A stretch of DNA of 64,000 nt from JAPOXR01 sp965116115 (GCA_965116115.1 OZ220486.1:1054001-1118000), one strand, 5' to 3'; numbered from the stretch's first letter, positions 49,769 to 58,178 are shown. The notes: generated by a model from the letters alone, not told the origin. Numbers and translations are program-made.

Positions 49769-52104
49769 CTTATATCCGTATCTTCTTCTCCTTCCGACCA
49801 GCCCGCTTCCCATTCCCGCACAGCCCGAACAGCGATGACGGCCTGAGACAGGAACCTGACGCCTTCCCATAGCTTCTGCGTTCCGGGCAGCGGCTGACGT
49901 TTCGATGGATGAAAGCCGGCCAGCCCGCCGGTGAGGACGACGAAGCCCGCGACGGTCATATCCGGCGGCGCCCGGGGCACCTTGAAGCCGTGCCGGGCGG
50001 CGAGGGCGCAGAGGGCCGTGATGTCCTCCCGGGCAGCATGCCGTTCGGCCGGGTCGTCCGGCCTCTCGCGGGCCAGGAGGGAGAGATCCCAGACCCGGAA
50101 GGCGGTGACCGCGTCGAAAGCAAGGCACTTGCGGAGGTCGTCGGCGTCGTCGAGGCGGCGGTCTTCGATGCGGGTGCCGACCTTCAGGGCGTGGAAGAAA
50201 CGTTCGATCCGCCAGCGCAGTTCGTGCTGGCGCAGAGCCGCGCGGGCGGTCTCGAGACCGGCTTCGCCCTCCGCAGTGAGCAGCATCCAGTGCAGCGGCG
50301 CGCTCTTCTTCCCCTTCAAGGGGCGGCGGGGCGGGTTTTCCTCAAGGGCGGAGACGGCGGTCATGCGAACCGGCGCTTCGCCCGCCCGGTCCTTCGGGGG
50401 GAGCAGGTTCACAGACGCGCAGCGCAGCGTCAGCTTCGCCGTGCGGCCTTTCCTGCGGTTCGGGCCGCCGCAGGCGGGAACCTCGATTTTCCTTCTTCCT
50501 GCAGGGTCTGTTCCCAGCACGAAGTCCTGGATATCGGCGTCGCCGCCCGAGGCCAGGGCTACCCGGCGCTTCGATCCCCGGCTCGCCCGGATCAGCAGAT
50601 CCGCCCCGGTCTCCCCGGCGCGCGAAATCAGTTGCTGGAAGTCTCCCTCCCGGTCGCAGACCGCTGCCACGCGGGTGTCGGGACAGGCGCGCGCGAGTTC
50701 CTGCGCCCGGTCGAGACCGGCGATCCAGCGGACGCCGTCCTTCTCCTCCGCCCGGCGGAAGTCGGCGTCCGCCTCGAACATCCCGAGCGGGCGCCCGACC
50801 GCATTCACCGCGACGCCGACATGAGCGAGGATGCCCGATGCTCCCTTGCCGCCGCCGATGTCGTCGAGGCCCGACGTCTCCGACAGGCCGTCGTAGTTCA
50901 GCGCGGTCGTGTCCTGCACGACTGGCACGAGCCGCTCGGCGCGGCACCGTGCTGCCGTCTGCTCGAAATGCGAAGCTGGTATGTGCTCCATCCTCACCGC
51001 CTTGCTTGACAGCAGCCGGTAAGCCGCCGCCTGTTCCGCCCGCCCCGGAAAGATCGCCGGCAGGCCCTCGCCGAGGCGCCGGGTCCAGGCCGCGACTGTC
51101 CGCGCGATCCGGCGCCTGACCCTGCCGTCCGGATGCGTGCTGCGCCCGTACTCCCGTTCGGACCAGCACAGCCTGAAAGGTACGCTGGGGGCCAGGAGAT
51201 GCGTGCTGCGCCCGTACTCCCGTTCGGACCAGCCCCCCTCGCTGTACAGCGATCCGGACCAGCCGAGAACCCGTTCCGGCTCGCGGCTCAGAACCTCGCG
51301 CCAGCCCTCCGAAAGCGGCCTGAGCCAGACCGCGCGGCGCACGCCCGAACGGCGCCCCGAAGTCAGTTCCGGGCAGCGCTGCCATCCCGCGGCCCTGTAG
51401 CTCAGACCGGACATCTCCGGCCCCGTGAAGGTCTGCGCCAAGACAGGACGCTCGCCGTAGGCGGCCGACCAGTCGCCGGCGATCCGCTCCGTCGCCAGGC
51501 GGAGGACCCGGGACGCCAGCCCGCGCACCCGGACGCCGGGCAGCAGGAGAAACCGGTTGTTGCACACGACCCTGCCGATATCAGCGACGCGGGCATCGGC
51601 CGACCAGCCGATCAAGCCGTCGCGGGGGCCGAGCTGGATCCCCGCCGCGGAGAAACCGACGCCGACTGGCGCCCCGCAGCGTTCAGAATGAATCCAATAC
51701 CGGATTTGGCCGCCCGGCGGGCGGCGATATCCTTCCGGATGATGTGTCTCGATCATCGACTCCCAGCGGCGGCGGTCGTCCGCGTCCGTCACCAGTTCGA
51801 GCGACAGGGCGCCGAGGTCGACAAGTGCGCCCGCGACGGAACTGTCGGGAAAGTCCGCCGCAGGACGCGCCCGCGGGTCGAACGCCGTCTCCTCCGCCTC
51901 CGGCAGGCGCGCGCCCAGCCTCTCCGCAAGCGTCGGCAGGAGCTTGCGCGCCGACGCGAGGCACGGTCCGCCGGCGCGGCTGTGCCAGCTCTCACGCCCG
52001 CACAGTTCGCAGGCGAGCGCGGTCCGTGTCAGGTCCCCGCTCTTGCAGGTCCTGTCGAACCATTCCACCGTCTCCGAAGAAATTTGACGCATGCCGATCT
52101 GCAT
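49762..52104 (-). CDS. IS4-type transposase fused to DruA/DUF4338-like N-terminal domain, copy 2
   Basis: The product is 780 residues in one open frame. The DUF4338/DruA-like part comes first (about 100-250, GLIGWSADARVADIGRVVCN and VYRAAGW-type SYRAAGWQRC). The Tn5-like part follows, with VVQDTTALNYDG, VAAVCDREGDFQQL and HELRWRIERFFHALK supplying D, D and E. An in-frame 66-base insertion made of a 35-base repeat (51135-51169 and 51201-51235) duplicates WSEREYGRSTH. The last codons are altered by the IS110 insertion (ending DTDIRK, where copy 1 ends DTEISMLD). It may still be active. Confidence 0.88.
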   Translation of the reverse strand: MQIGMRQISSETVEWFDRTCKSGDLTRTALACELCGRESWHSRAGGPCLASARKLLPTLAERLGARLPEAEETAFDPRARPAADFPDSSVAGALVDLGALSLELVTDADDRRRWESMIETHHPEGYRRPPGGQIRYWIHSERCGAPVGVGFSAAGIQLGPRDGLIGWSADARVADIGRVVCNNRFLLLPGVRVRGLASRVLRLATERIAGDWSAAYGERPVLAQTFTGPEMSGLSYRAAGWQRCPELTSGRRSGVRRAVWLRPLSEGWREVLSREPERVLGWSGSLYSEGGWSEREYGRSTHLLAPSVPFRLCWSEREYGRSTHPDGRVRRRIARTVAAWTRRLGEGLPAIFPGRAEQAAAYRLLSSKAVRMEHIPASHFEQTAARCRAERLVPVVQDTTALNYDGLSETSGLDDIGGGKGASGILAHVGVAVNAVGRPLGMFEADADFRRAEEKDGVRWIAGLDRAQELARACPDTRVAAVCDREGDFQQLISRAGETGADLLIRASRGSKRRVALASGGDADIQDFVLGTDPAGRRKIEVPACGGPNRRKGRTAKLTLRCASVNLLPPKDRAGEAPVRMTAVSALEENPPRRPLKGKKSAPLHWMLLTAEGEAGLETARAALRQHELRWRIERFFHALKVGTRIEDRRLDDADDLRKCLAFDAVTAFRVWDLSLLARERPDDPAERHAAREDITALCALAARHGFKVPRAPPDMTVAGFVVLTGGLAGFHPSKRQPLPGTQKLWEGVRFLSQAVIAVRAVREWEAGWSEGEEDTDIRK

Positions 52105-52167
52105 GGCCGCGTGATTCGCACAAAAGCCGACTAAGAGTTAAGTGTATGTTGTTGATAGGCCCGGCCT

Positions 52168-52569
52168 GCGCCCCGATGAAACTTTTTTCCTCCGCGCCGG
52201 CTTGGAAAACCCGTCGCTCGACGGCGGCTTATGACTGTTGCCGCTGTTCATTACTGGACGCCGCTCAAGCTCGGAAACGCGGCCCTGCGCAGCCGCAAGC
52301 GCCGCGGCGGCTTCATCACGCTCAGCGAAAGCATCGTCACGCTCGGTGAAGGCAGCGTCGCGCTCGGCGAAAGCAGTGTCACGATCCGCGACAGCGTCGG
52401 CAAGTCTCGCCTTGAGACCGGTTCGGCCGAAAGACGGACCGGCGATCCTGTCTGAGAACCCCGCCTGAATGCCGCCGGTCATCGGCCCGGCTCCGCTGAC
52501 AGCTGATTCAAATTCATGCCTGATGATTCGCGGTTCGCGCCGCTCTGATTTTTGCTTCCGCGAATTCAA
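52168..52569 (-). pseudogene. IS66 tnpC, 5' part of copy 1
   Basis: ATG 52569 begins the N-terminal part with the charged coiled region (ERDAAFTERDDAFAERDEAA and QGRVSELERRPVMNSGNSHK), ending at PSSDGFSKPARRKKVSSGRR, where the IS4 target duplication interrupts it. In copy 2 the same region has a different repeat number of the ERDAA unit. It would join to 48337. Confidence 0.85.
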
Positions 52570-52772
52570 TCATGAAGACAGCAAAAAATCAAGCGGCAAA
52601 CAACCTGAATAGTTACAATCACTCTTTGAATTCAATTGGTTATAGGTTTTCTGGCAGACACTATCCAGCAGTCAAACATGACAGGATTGATGGCAAGGGC
52701 GGGTTGAGAGCAGCAACCGGAAACTTTACAACTCGTTATATGTCGGGCGCGTCTACTTCATTCTTTTCATCC

Positions 52773-52799
52773 ATCAATATAACAAAGACAGACTGCTAG
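52773..52799. repeat. IS630 end-like remnant
   Basis: ATCAATATAACAAAGACAGA followed by CTGCTAG resembles the IS630 end (GTCAATATAACAATGACATA, CTACTAG). The AT-rich 150 bases before it hold no recognised gene. The stop codon of the PIN-like gene at 52796 lies in its terminal CTAG, as hicB does with copy 1. Confidence 0.45.
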
Positions 52800-53188
52800 T
52801 GATCTATGGACCAGGCGTATCGATCGATCCTGACTTTTCGATCAGTGGTCAGGGTGATCTCGATCACGTCGTTGACGGGCTCATCACCGACCAATTGTTC
52901 CAAGGCGATCCCGAACAATACCCTCTGAACCTGCAGGCTCATCAGGCCAGGTGCGACATTCAAGCAGACAAGGCCGGCATGAACGTCCTCGCAGCCAACG
53001 AGAGAGGTGAAGTCCTTTGTATTGTTGGTAACGAGCACATAACCGTCTTCGACGGCGCGTTGAACGATGGTCCAATCCTTCTTCGACCGGAGACCGAGCC
53101 AGGTGACGTGCGTCGACAAGGAGAAACCCCGATCCCGTGCGATTGCGACAAGATCGGGACTCAGGCACTCATCGATCAGAAACTTCAC
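52796..53188 (-). CDS. DUF5615 PIN-like toxin
   Basis: The product is 130 residues: MKFLIDECLSPDLVAIARDR, then ERTIV-type TIVQRAVEDGYVLVTNNTKD and FTSLVG, the Mut7-C/PIN-like acidic pattern of DUF5615. It overlaps the upstream DUF433 gene by four bases (ATGA). Such pairs are annotated as toxin-antitoxin systems (VapBC45-like); the RNase role is inferred. The C-terminus ends next to an IS630-like remnant and could be slightly altered. Confidence 0.85.
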   Translation of the reverse strand: MKFLIDECLSPDLVAIARDRGFSLSTHVTWLGLRSKKDWTIVQRAVEDGYVLVTNNTKDFTSLVGCEDVHAGLVCLNVAPGLMSLQVQRVLFGIALEQLVGDEPVNDVIEITLTTDRKVRIDRYAWSIDH

Positions 53189-53808
53189 GAGGCCTGCAGC
53201 AACTTGTCCAGCTCAACCTTTCTTGAGGTGCGCCGCTTCGCTTTCCGCCACTCCGGCTGCTGACTTGGACGACCGCGACGAGGGTACGCCTCGGCGTAGA
53301 TTGCGGCGGCAGTCACCTGCTCTTCGGTCAGCGTCGGGTAGGCCGCAAGAATAGCAGCAACCTGGTCTCCATTGGCCAGTATTTCGGCAATGTCGTGAAC
53401 GGCGATCCGCGTGCCCTTGAAGCACGGCGCACCGCTCAGAATGTCCTTATCGCTCATGATCATTTTTCTGGCCCTCTCCAGCGATGTAATGCCTCGCTTC
53501 ACATCGTTCTTCATGGAGCGCACGTCGACGGAAACCGTGTCCTCTCGGACCGTACTCGCCTCAGTATCGTCGAGGACATGGCGCACAAGCCGCCGCCGGC
53601 TTTCCAAGGTCAAGATCCCGGTCGTCTCATGGGCGAGCTTCAGACCGACCAGCGCACTTTTCAAAATCACCCGCGCGCCTTCGCAGCTCTTCACGGAGTC
53701 GCCCAACAGGCCTGCATCGATGATCCGATGTACCTGCTTCAGCGGCACTCCCGTCACACACGCTCCTTCATTCGCCGACAGTACCGGCTCTTCGGGCCTC
53801 ATCGCCAT
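53185..53808 (-). CDS. DUF433 domain antitoxin with N-terminal helix-turn-helix-like region
   Basis: The product is 207 residues. The N-terminal half (EPVLSANEGACVTGVPLKQV and HRIIDAGLLGDSVKSCEGAR) looks like a MerR/excisionase-type DNA-binding region. The C-terminal half is DUF433 (ILSGAPCFKGTRIAVHDIAE, LANGDQVAAILAAYPTLTEE, QVTAAAIYAEAYP). It would repress the operon and neutralise the PIN-like protein it is coupled to. Confidence 0.85.
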   Translation of the reverse strand: MAMRPEEPVLSANEGACVTGVPLKQVHRIIDAGLLGDSVKSCEGARVILKSALVGLKLAHETTGILTLESRRRLVRHVLDDTEASTVREDTVSVDVRSMKNDVKRGITSLERARKMIMSDKDILSGAPCFKGTRIAVHDIAEILANGDQVAAILAAYPTLTEEQVTAAAIYAEAYPRRGRPSQQPEWRKAKRRTSRKVELDKLLQAS

Positions 53809-53887
53809 AATCCTTCCGCTTATCTGGAAAATATAAGCGATTCCGGTGAGAGTTTCCAGTCGTAAAGGTTTGAAACCGGCCTTTCAT

Positions 53888-54217
53888 TCAAAGGTCAAGA
53901 TTCGTTAACCGCCCCTCCCGCCGGTTCGAAATAAGGAAAGCCGCGCCTTCTCCTTCAAAAAGCGCCGCGCGGATGGGTTCGGTAAAGCTCGGGTCATCAA
54001 GCTGGACGCTGAGGAAGTCGCACGGCTCCTCGCCGTTGTTGCGGGCTTTCCATGCCGCGCCGAGCTCGGCGCGGCCGGCGTAGACGCGGACATCCGGCGC
54101 ACCCTCGCCGCTCTTTTGGTCGTTAGCGACAATCTTGGCCTTGACGTTGACCGTCAGGGACCGGATCGTTCCGACATAGCCGTCCTTGCCGGCCGTGAAG
54201 CTGCCAATAGCAGCCAT
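53888..54217 (-). CDS. DUF736 family protein
   Basis: The product is 109 residues: MAAIGSFTAGKDGYVGTIRS, then AKIVANDQKSGEGAPDVRVY, AGRAELGAAWKARNNGEEPC and FLSVQLDDPSFTEPIRAALF. DUF736 genes are typical passengers of alphaproteobacterial plasmids and integrative elements, so this supports a mobile origin for the surrounding 52.6-55 kb. Function is unknown. Confidence 0.92.
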   Translation of the reverse strand: MAAIGSFTAGKDGYVGTIRSLTVNVKAKIVANDQKSGEGAPDVRVYAGRAELGAAWKARNNGEEPCDFLSVQLDDPSFTEPIRAALFEGEGAAFLISNRREGRLTNLDL

Positions 54218-54339
54218 CGTTCAGGTCTTCTTTGGCTGGGGGTGACGACTGGCGCGTCTCGTCAAGCTGCCTGTGCGCCCGCTTGAAACTGGAGGATGTC
54301 CTGATGACTTAAGTGGGACATCCCCTCAGGCGGCACAAG

Positions 54340-54754
54340 CATGGTAAAGACTCACTGGCTCATGCGCGTTAAGTTGGCTGTGGCCAGCACGATTTTTTTG
54401 CCGGGGAAGTGAACGTCGGCGATGTTCCTGAGGAGATCAGCGAAATCTTTTTTCGTCCGGCGGTCGGTGATCTTGACGTGCCCCAGTCTGAAAGCGGCGC
54501 ATGGACCATGAACAGATTCGCCGTCCCGTTGCGCTCGTATTCACAGTCGAAGCGCGCCGGCCGGGAGCGGTCGGCAAAGCCGTGCGGACCTCCTTCGTCC
54601 GCTTTCTCAGAGCCTCGGCTGTGCACGCCAGTACTTCATCCTCGCCGAACTTCCGCTGATAGACGTCAAGCACATCCTCCATCGAGCATGCGAAACCGTC
54701 GCTTTTCCCCGCCGGAATGCGCCGGCACCGCGTAAGATGCGGTTTCAAACCGTT
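54340..54754 (-). pseudogene. Truncated IS630 transposase, copy 3
   Basis: The minus strand reads KPHLTRCRRIPAGKSDGFAC and SMEDVLDVYQRKFGEDEVLA, with further frame breaks, up to the ITDRRTKKDF region and AGQHNLT. It is more diverged than copies 1 and 2. It ends at the T run corresponding to their A-run shift site, where the MITE-like element begins. Confidence 0.8.
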
Positions 54755-54966
54755 TTTTGGCTCAATTTACAAATCGTATGCATCCATACTATAATGTACT
54801 TATATACTAAGGAGATAGATGTCATAGATCATAAGCGGTTTTGCAAGATACTTCGGTAACTATTCTACAATATTATCAATATGTTGGGCTGAAAAATGCT
54901 TCCTCCCGCACATTGTTTCTGCCGGAACCGAAAGGCCATACATACGATTTGTAAATTGAGCCAAAA
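54755..54966. mobile_element. MITE-like element with 26-bp perfect terminal inverted repeats
   Basis: The 212-base AT-rich segment begins TTTTGGCTCAATTTACAAAT at 54755 and ends with the exact complement at 54966; the repeat is 26 bp with no mismatch. It contains no long frame. Sequence resembling its end (GGCTCAATT) also lies next to the left end of IS66 copy 1 at 45651-45659. The element is likely moved in trans by an unidentified transposase, or is a non-mobile hairpin. Confidence 0.65.
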
Positions 54967-54969
54967 TAT

Positions 54970-55491
54970 TCATGTCCGCGGAGCCGCAAGCTTTCCCGGG
55001 TCAAAATTGCGCAGGATCGGTTTGAGCGCGGGGTCGCTCACGCATTCGGCCGCTTTCGAGGGGCTGAGCCAAATCCGCTTTCGTTCTCCGAGTTCCGGAT
55101 AGTCGGCCTGCAGGCTGTCGACTTTGACGGGGTAGACCGCCACGATGCAGGGAACCGCCGAGTCGTCAGGTATGTGCTTGCTGTAGGTGAAATGCCCCAC
55201 GCACTGCTCGTACGGCGTGCCCTTCACGCCGGCCTCTTCATAGGCTTCGCGCAGTGCCGACTGACCCGGCGTTTTGCCTTTGATCGGCCAGCCTTTCGGA
55301 ATGATCCAGCGGCCGGTCCGGCGCGTGCTTATCAGCAGAACGCGGGTCTTCTTTTCTTTTTCGAGCCGTTTGAAGCACAAGGCCGCGAACTGGGCCCGCA
55401 CTGTTCCATTGCCGGATTTGAATTCCGGCTTCAATTGTTTCTTTGGCAATTCCGGCCTGCCTCTGCTCGTGTTTTGTTTTCGTCCGCGCAA
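54970..55491 (-). CDS. Nudix hydrolase
   Basis: The product is 173 residues. The Nudix box region is GWPIKGKTPGQSALREAYEE followed by AGV, with the catalytic REAYEEAG; FKRLEKEKKTRVLLISTRRT and GRWIIPKG precede it, as in diphosphoinositol-polyphosphate-type Nudix enzymes. It hydrolyses a nucleoside-diphosphate-linked substrate that cannot be predicted. The stop lies just inside the flank of the MITE-like element. Confidence 0.9.
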   Translation of the reverse strand: MRGRKQNTSRGRPELPKKQLKPEFKSGNGTVRAQFAALCFKRLEKEKKTRVLLISTRRTGRWIIPKGWPIKGKTPGQSALREAYEEAGVKGTPYEQCVGHFTYSKHIPDDSAVPCIVAVYPVKVDSLQADYPELGERKRIWLSPSKAAECVSDPALKPILRNFDPGKLAAPRT

Positions 55492-55500
55492 CTCTGAGAA

Positions 55501-55556
55501 CCTGTTCCTGAATTCGGTTTAGAATACCAAATATAGAATACACATCGTAATTTAAG
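55501..55556 (-). repeat. Dispersed repeat, copy B
   Basis: The reverse complement contains ACGATGTGTATTCTATATTT and ends GGAACAGG, matching 10617-10671. It lies upstream of the Nudix gene and could include its promoter. Confidence 0.5.
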
Positions 55557-55595
55557 GAACTTGTATACTGCATACAGCAGTATGGAACAAGTTCC
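55556..55595. repeat. Long imperfect palindrome next to the dispersed repeat
   Basis: GGAACTTG (55556-55563) pairs with CAAGTTCC (55588-55595), and ATACTGC (55565-55571) pairs with GCAGTAT (55577-55583), giving a 15-bp two-part stem around a 5-base loop. It could be an operator, a terminal structure of a mobile element, or an RNA hairpin. Confidence 0.45.
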
Positions 55596-55602
55596 AAGAA
55601 AC

Positions 55603-55773
55603 AAGGGTTTCACCGTCTTATATCGTCGCCGGGCAGTTGAGGGGATCTTTGCGTGGATGTCGCGGTTTCGGTGTCTGGCAAAAGACTATGAACGGACACT
55701 GGCGAGTTCGCTGAGTCAGGTGCGGCTGGCGGCCTGCCGGTTTCCGATGCGCCGGCTGGCTCCGAGTGCCGCG
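55603..55773 (+). pseudogene. C-terminal fragment of an IS5-family transposase
   Basis: KGFTVLYRRRAVEGIFAWMS, then RFRCLAKDYERTLASSLSQV and RLAACRFPMRRLA match the last domain of ISL2/IS5 transposases (V-E-R-T-F-A-W-type with the catalytic Glu). The remainder is absent. Confidence 0.75.
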
Positions 55774-55794
55774 CCGCCAGAAAAAGTAATAATA

Positions 55795-58178
55795 TCAGAC
55801 TTCCTGACCTGACGCATGATTATCTGACCCGTTTTCCGGGTTCGGCATGCCTGCGATATGATAGACGAGGCGGAGACGGGTGCCGGGATAGAGGGTTCCG
55901 GTTCGGTTGAGTCAGTCAAGCAGCGGCATGAGAGCCTTGTCGGCCGCGTTGCCGGCGAGGCCGAGGATTCTCACCCGGAGGATGCCGTTTTCATGGTCGG
56001 GCAGGATGTCGGCGTCGGCCGTCATCAAGGCGGCGAGCAGTTTCCGGGGCGCGGGTTTTCTGCCTTGAGCCGCGGCGACAGGCGGCATCATGCGCGTCTC
56101 GGCACGACAGCGGATCATGCGGATGATATCGAGGAAGAGACGGCCGGCGACCGGCAGGGCGTCGAGCTTCCAGCTTTCCGGGAGGTCGCCGGCGCGGATA
56201 CGGGCGGGAAGGCGGCGGCGGCGGAGCTTGAGTTCTTCCAGTTCGTTTTCGAGGCTTTCGGCCTCGGCGTCGAGGCTTTCGCACGGCTTTCCGTTTTTCC
56301 GGCATTGAAGGATGCGGCGCGAGAGCCGGCGGATGCGGGCGCGGAGGGCCTCGGCGGCTTTGTCAGCGGCGCGGCGGGCAGGGTTGACCGTCAGGGCGCG
56401 AGGATCAAGCGGCATGAGCGTATGGGCCGGCAGAGCGTCAAGATTGAATTCCCCGCGCATATATTTGAAGAAATTCTCTTGCGGCCAGCGGGAGAACATC
56501 GCCCCGGCCGCCTCTTCGACCGGCATTGAGGGATGAGTCGTGATCAACGGCGCCTGGCGTCCGTTGGCAAGCCGGCGGCGGATCTGACGCGCTTCGGGAC
56601 CATTCTTCAGAGAGACGGTTTTCTCGGCCAGCGAAACGGTCGCCGAACTTCGCCCGGCCGGTCCGTGAACCGGCATCTCATAGTCGCGGAAATCTTCCCG
56701 CGACCAGTCCCTGCCTTGGAAGTTCTTGTGCCAGGTGATGCAGGCGACGCCGCGGCGGGCCGGCCTGAGGAACAGGGCGGGGCGCTGGCCCTCGCGGTCG
56801 AATGCTGAGGTCACCGCCGGTTCGCCGGTCTCACGGGTCAGATCGGGGGCGTCCGGGGTGATGATGCCTGAGGCTTCCAGTTCGGGCACGGCATCGTGTT
56901 CGATCGCCCGCGCTGTTTTCGGATCAAGGTCTTTATGAATACAGATCAACGGCTTGCCGCCCATGACATTGATCCAGTAACTGACGGATGCCGGCAGGCA
57001 AAGCTTTCAGCGGGCAATGAAATGACGGGGCGGCCTGCCCTTGCGCCCGCTGTAAGTCTTGACATGACCGTCGACGGCCAGCGTCATCCGACCGCTCTCT
57101 TCGCCCGCGAGCCAGGAGCGCGACAAAGCTCTCTGCCAGTCGCGCACGGTATCCTCCGAAGCGGCGAGCTGCGCGATCTTCCGCCGCAGGGTCTTGACCT
57201 CGGGGCAGCGGTCGAGGCCGAGCAGAACGCCCTGCTCGCCGGGCGCCTTGTGACGCAAGGCTTCGGGAGCGCGCATGCGGGCGAGGATCATGAAAGCCGT
57301 CAGCAGCAGAACGGCAGAGAGTCCGTAGAAACCGCCGGGCAAACGGAACAGGCGGTGCGCGGGGTCAAGAAGACCTTCCTTAAGCAGCGCCGGCAGAGCT
57401 GTAAGCGCGCCGCCCCCGGCGACTGCCGGAGCCGCTTCGTCAAAGCGGGGGGAAGCTTCAACCAGCAAGCCCGCCGCCGCTGGCCGGCGGCGCTCGACAT
57501 CACGGCAGGCGCGGACTGTGCCGGTCCGCTTGTCACGCCGGTCACGCTCGGTCCGCCCGGGAGACCGCGGGGCCGAAACCGCAGGCTCCCGGATAACGCC
57601 GGCGCGCAGGTTGTCATTGAATGCAGCAGGATGGATACCGAGTTCAAGAGCGCAGGCGCGGCGGCTCATACCCTCCGAGAGCATTTTCCCGGCCCGCCGC
57701 GCCGCCTCCGGCGTCACTGCGCGCCGCCGCGGCCCCGCTCCCGGTCTGCGGAGCGGTTTCCGGAAACCTTCCTCGCCTTCGGCGGCGTACAGCTTGACGG
57801 CCCGTTTGACGGTCGAAAGCGACATTTCGAAGGCGCGCTCGAGATCAACGATGCGGACGCCGGACGTGCAGCAGAACTTCGCGATGCGCATCCGCAGGGC
57901 GCGGGTGTCCTCGGCCGGGTGACTGTCGAAAGGTTCGGGATCAGCGAAATAAAAGACGGTGACGCCGTCAGAAGCCCAGGAGAAAGGCCCGCTGATCGGG
58001 ATGGCTTCGGCGGGTTTCAGGGGAAGAGACAGCATCGGAATCGCCTTTTCATGGGTCATCTATTCAATATTCAAAAAAGCCTTCCGGTCAAGTGTGAAAA
58101 GCCGCTGAAACGCAGAAAAACATGGAGTTTTTGAGACTTTTCCCGGCCCTGAACAGGGGACCAGGTCAGGAAGTCTGA
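55795..58178 (-). mobile_element. Unclassified insertion sequence with 17-bp terminal repeats
   Basis: TCAGACTTCCTGACCTG at 55795 is matched by its complement at the right end (CAGGTCAGGAAGTCTGA, ending 58178). ATA occurs on both outer sides if the IS66 insertion to the right is ignored, a possible 3-bp target repeat. One transposase gene fills the element. IS66 copy 2 has inserted directly in its right end. Confidence 0.8.
55912..58059 (-). pseudogene. Large transposase split by one in-frame TGA
   Basis: The first part (58059 to 57007) has a helix-turn-helix region (VRIVDLERAFEMSLSTVKRA) and ends GHVKTYSGRKGRPPRHFIAR, then TGA. The same frame continues without a gap as KLCLPASVSYWINVMGGKPL and runs to 55912. 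A single stop codon thus separates about 350 and 365 codons of what should be one protein of about 715 residues, with LLGLDRCPEVKTLRRKIAQL and SAFDREGQRPALFLRPARRG. The second part could initiate at ATG 56964. The family was not placed with certainty. Confidence 0.8.

Larger units (their letters stand above)
48338..52158 (-). mobile_element. IS4-family element, copy 2, inserted in IS66 and carrying an IS110
   Basis: The ends are CTATCAATCTAACATACT at left and TTGATAG at right. It is flanked by a perfect 9-bp repeat GCCCGGCCT at 48329-48337 and 52159-52167, which is IS66 tnpC sequence. Without the IS110 insertion the element is about 2.4 kb. The transposase gene is open throughout. Confidence 0.93.
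45660..52616 (-). mobile_element. IS66-family element, copy 1, split by nested insertions
   Basis: The left end GTAACTAG at 45660 and the right end ACCTGAATAGTTAC ending at 52616 match the terminal repeats of the intact copy at 58181-59948, the right one with a single mismatch. The interior is interrupted by IS630 at the TA in its left-end CTAG and by an IS4 element within tnpC. Removing these leaves about 1.76 kb. No matching 8-bp flanking repeat is seen, so one end may have been rearranged. Confidence 0.8.

Noticed and set aside
52300..52420. Short tandem repeats as a CRISPR-like or minisatellite array
   Set aside because: They encode the ERDAA-type coiled repeats of IS66 TnpC and are found at the same place in copy 2. 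There are no spacers.
52572..52799. 75-codon ORF rich in Asn/Ser in the AT-rich gap
   Set aside because: There is no ribosome site, no resemblance to a family, and it runs across an IS66 end and an IS630-like remnant.
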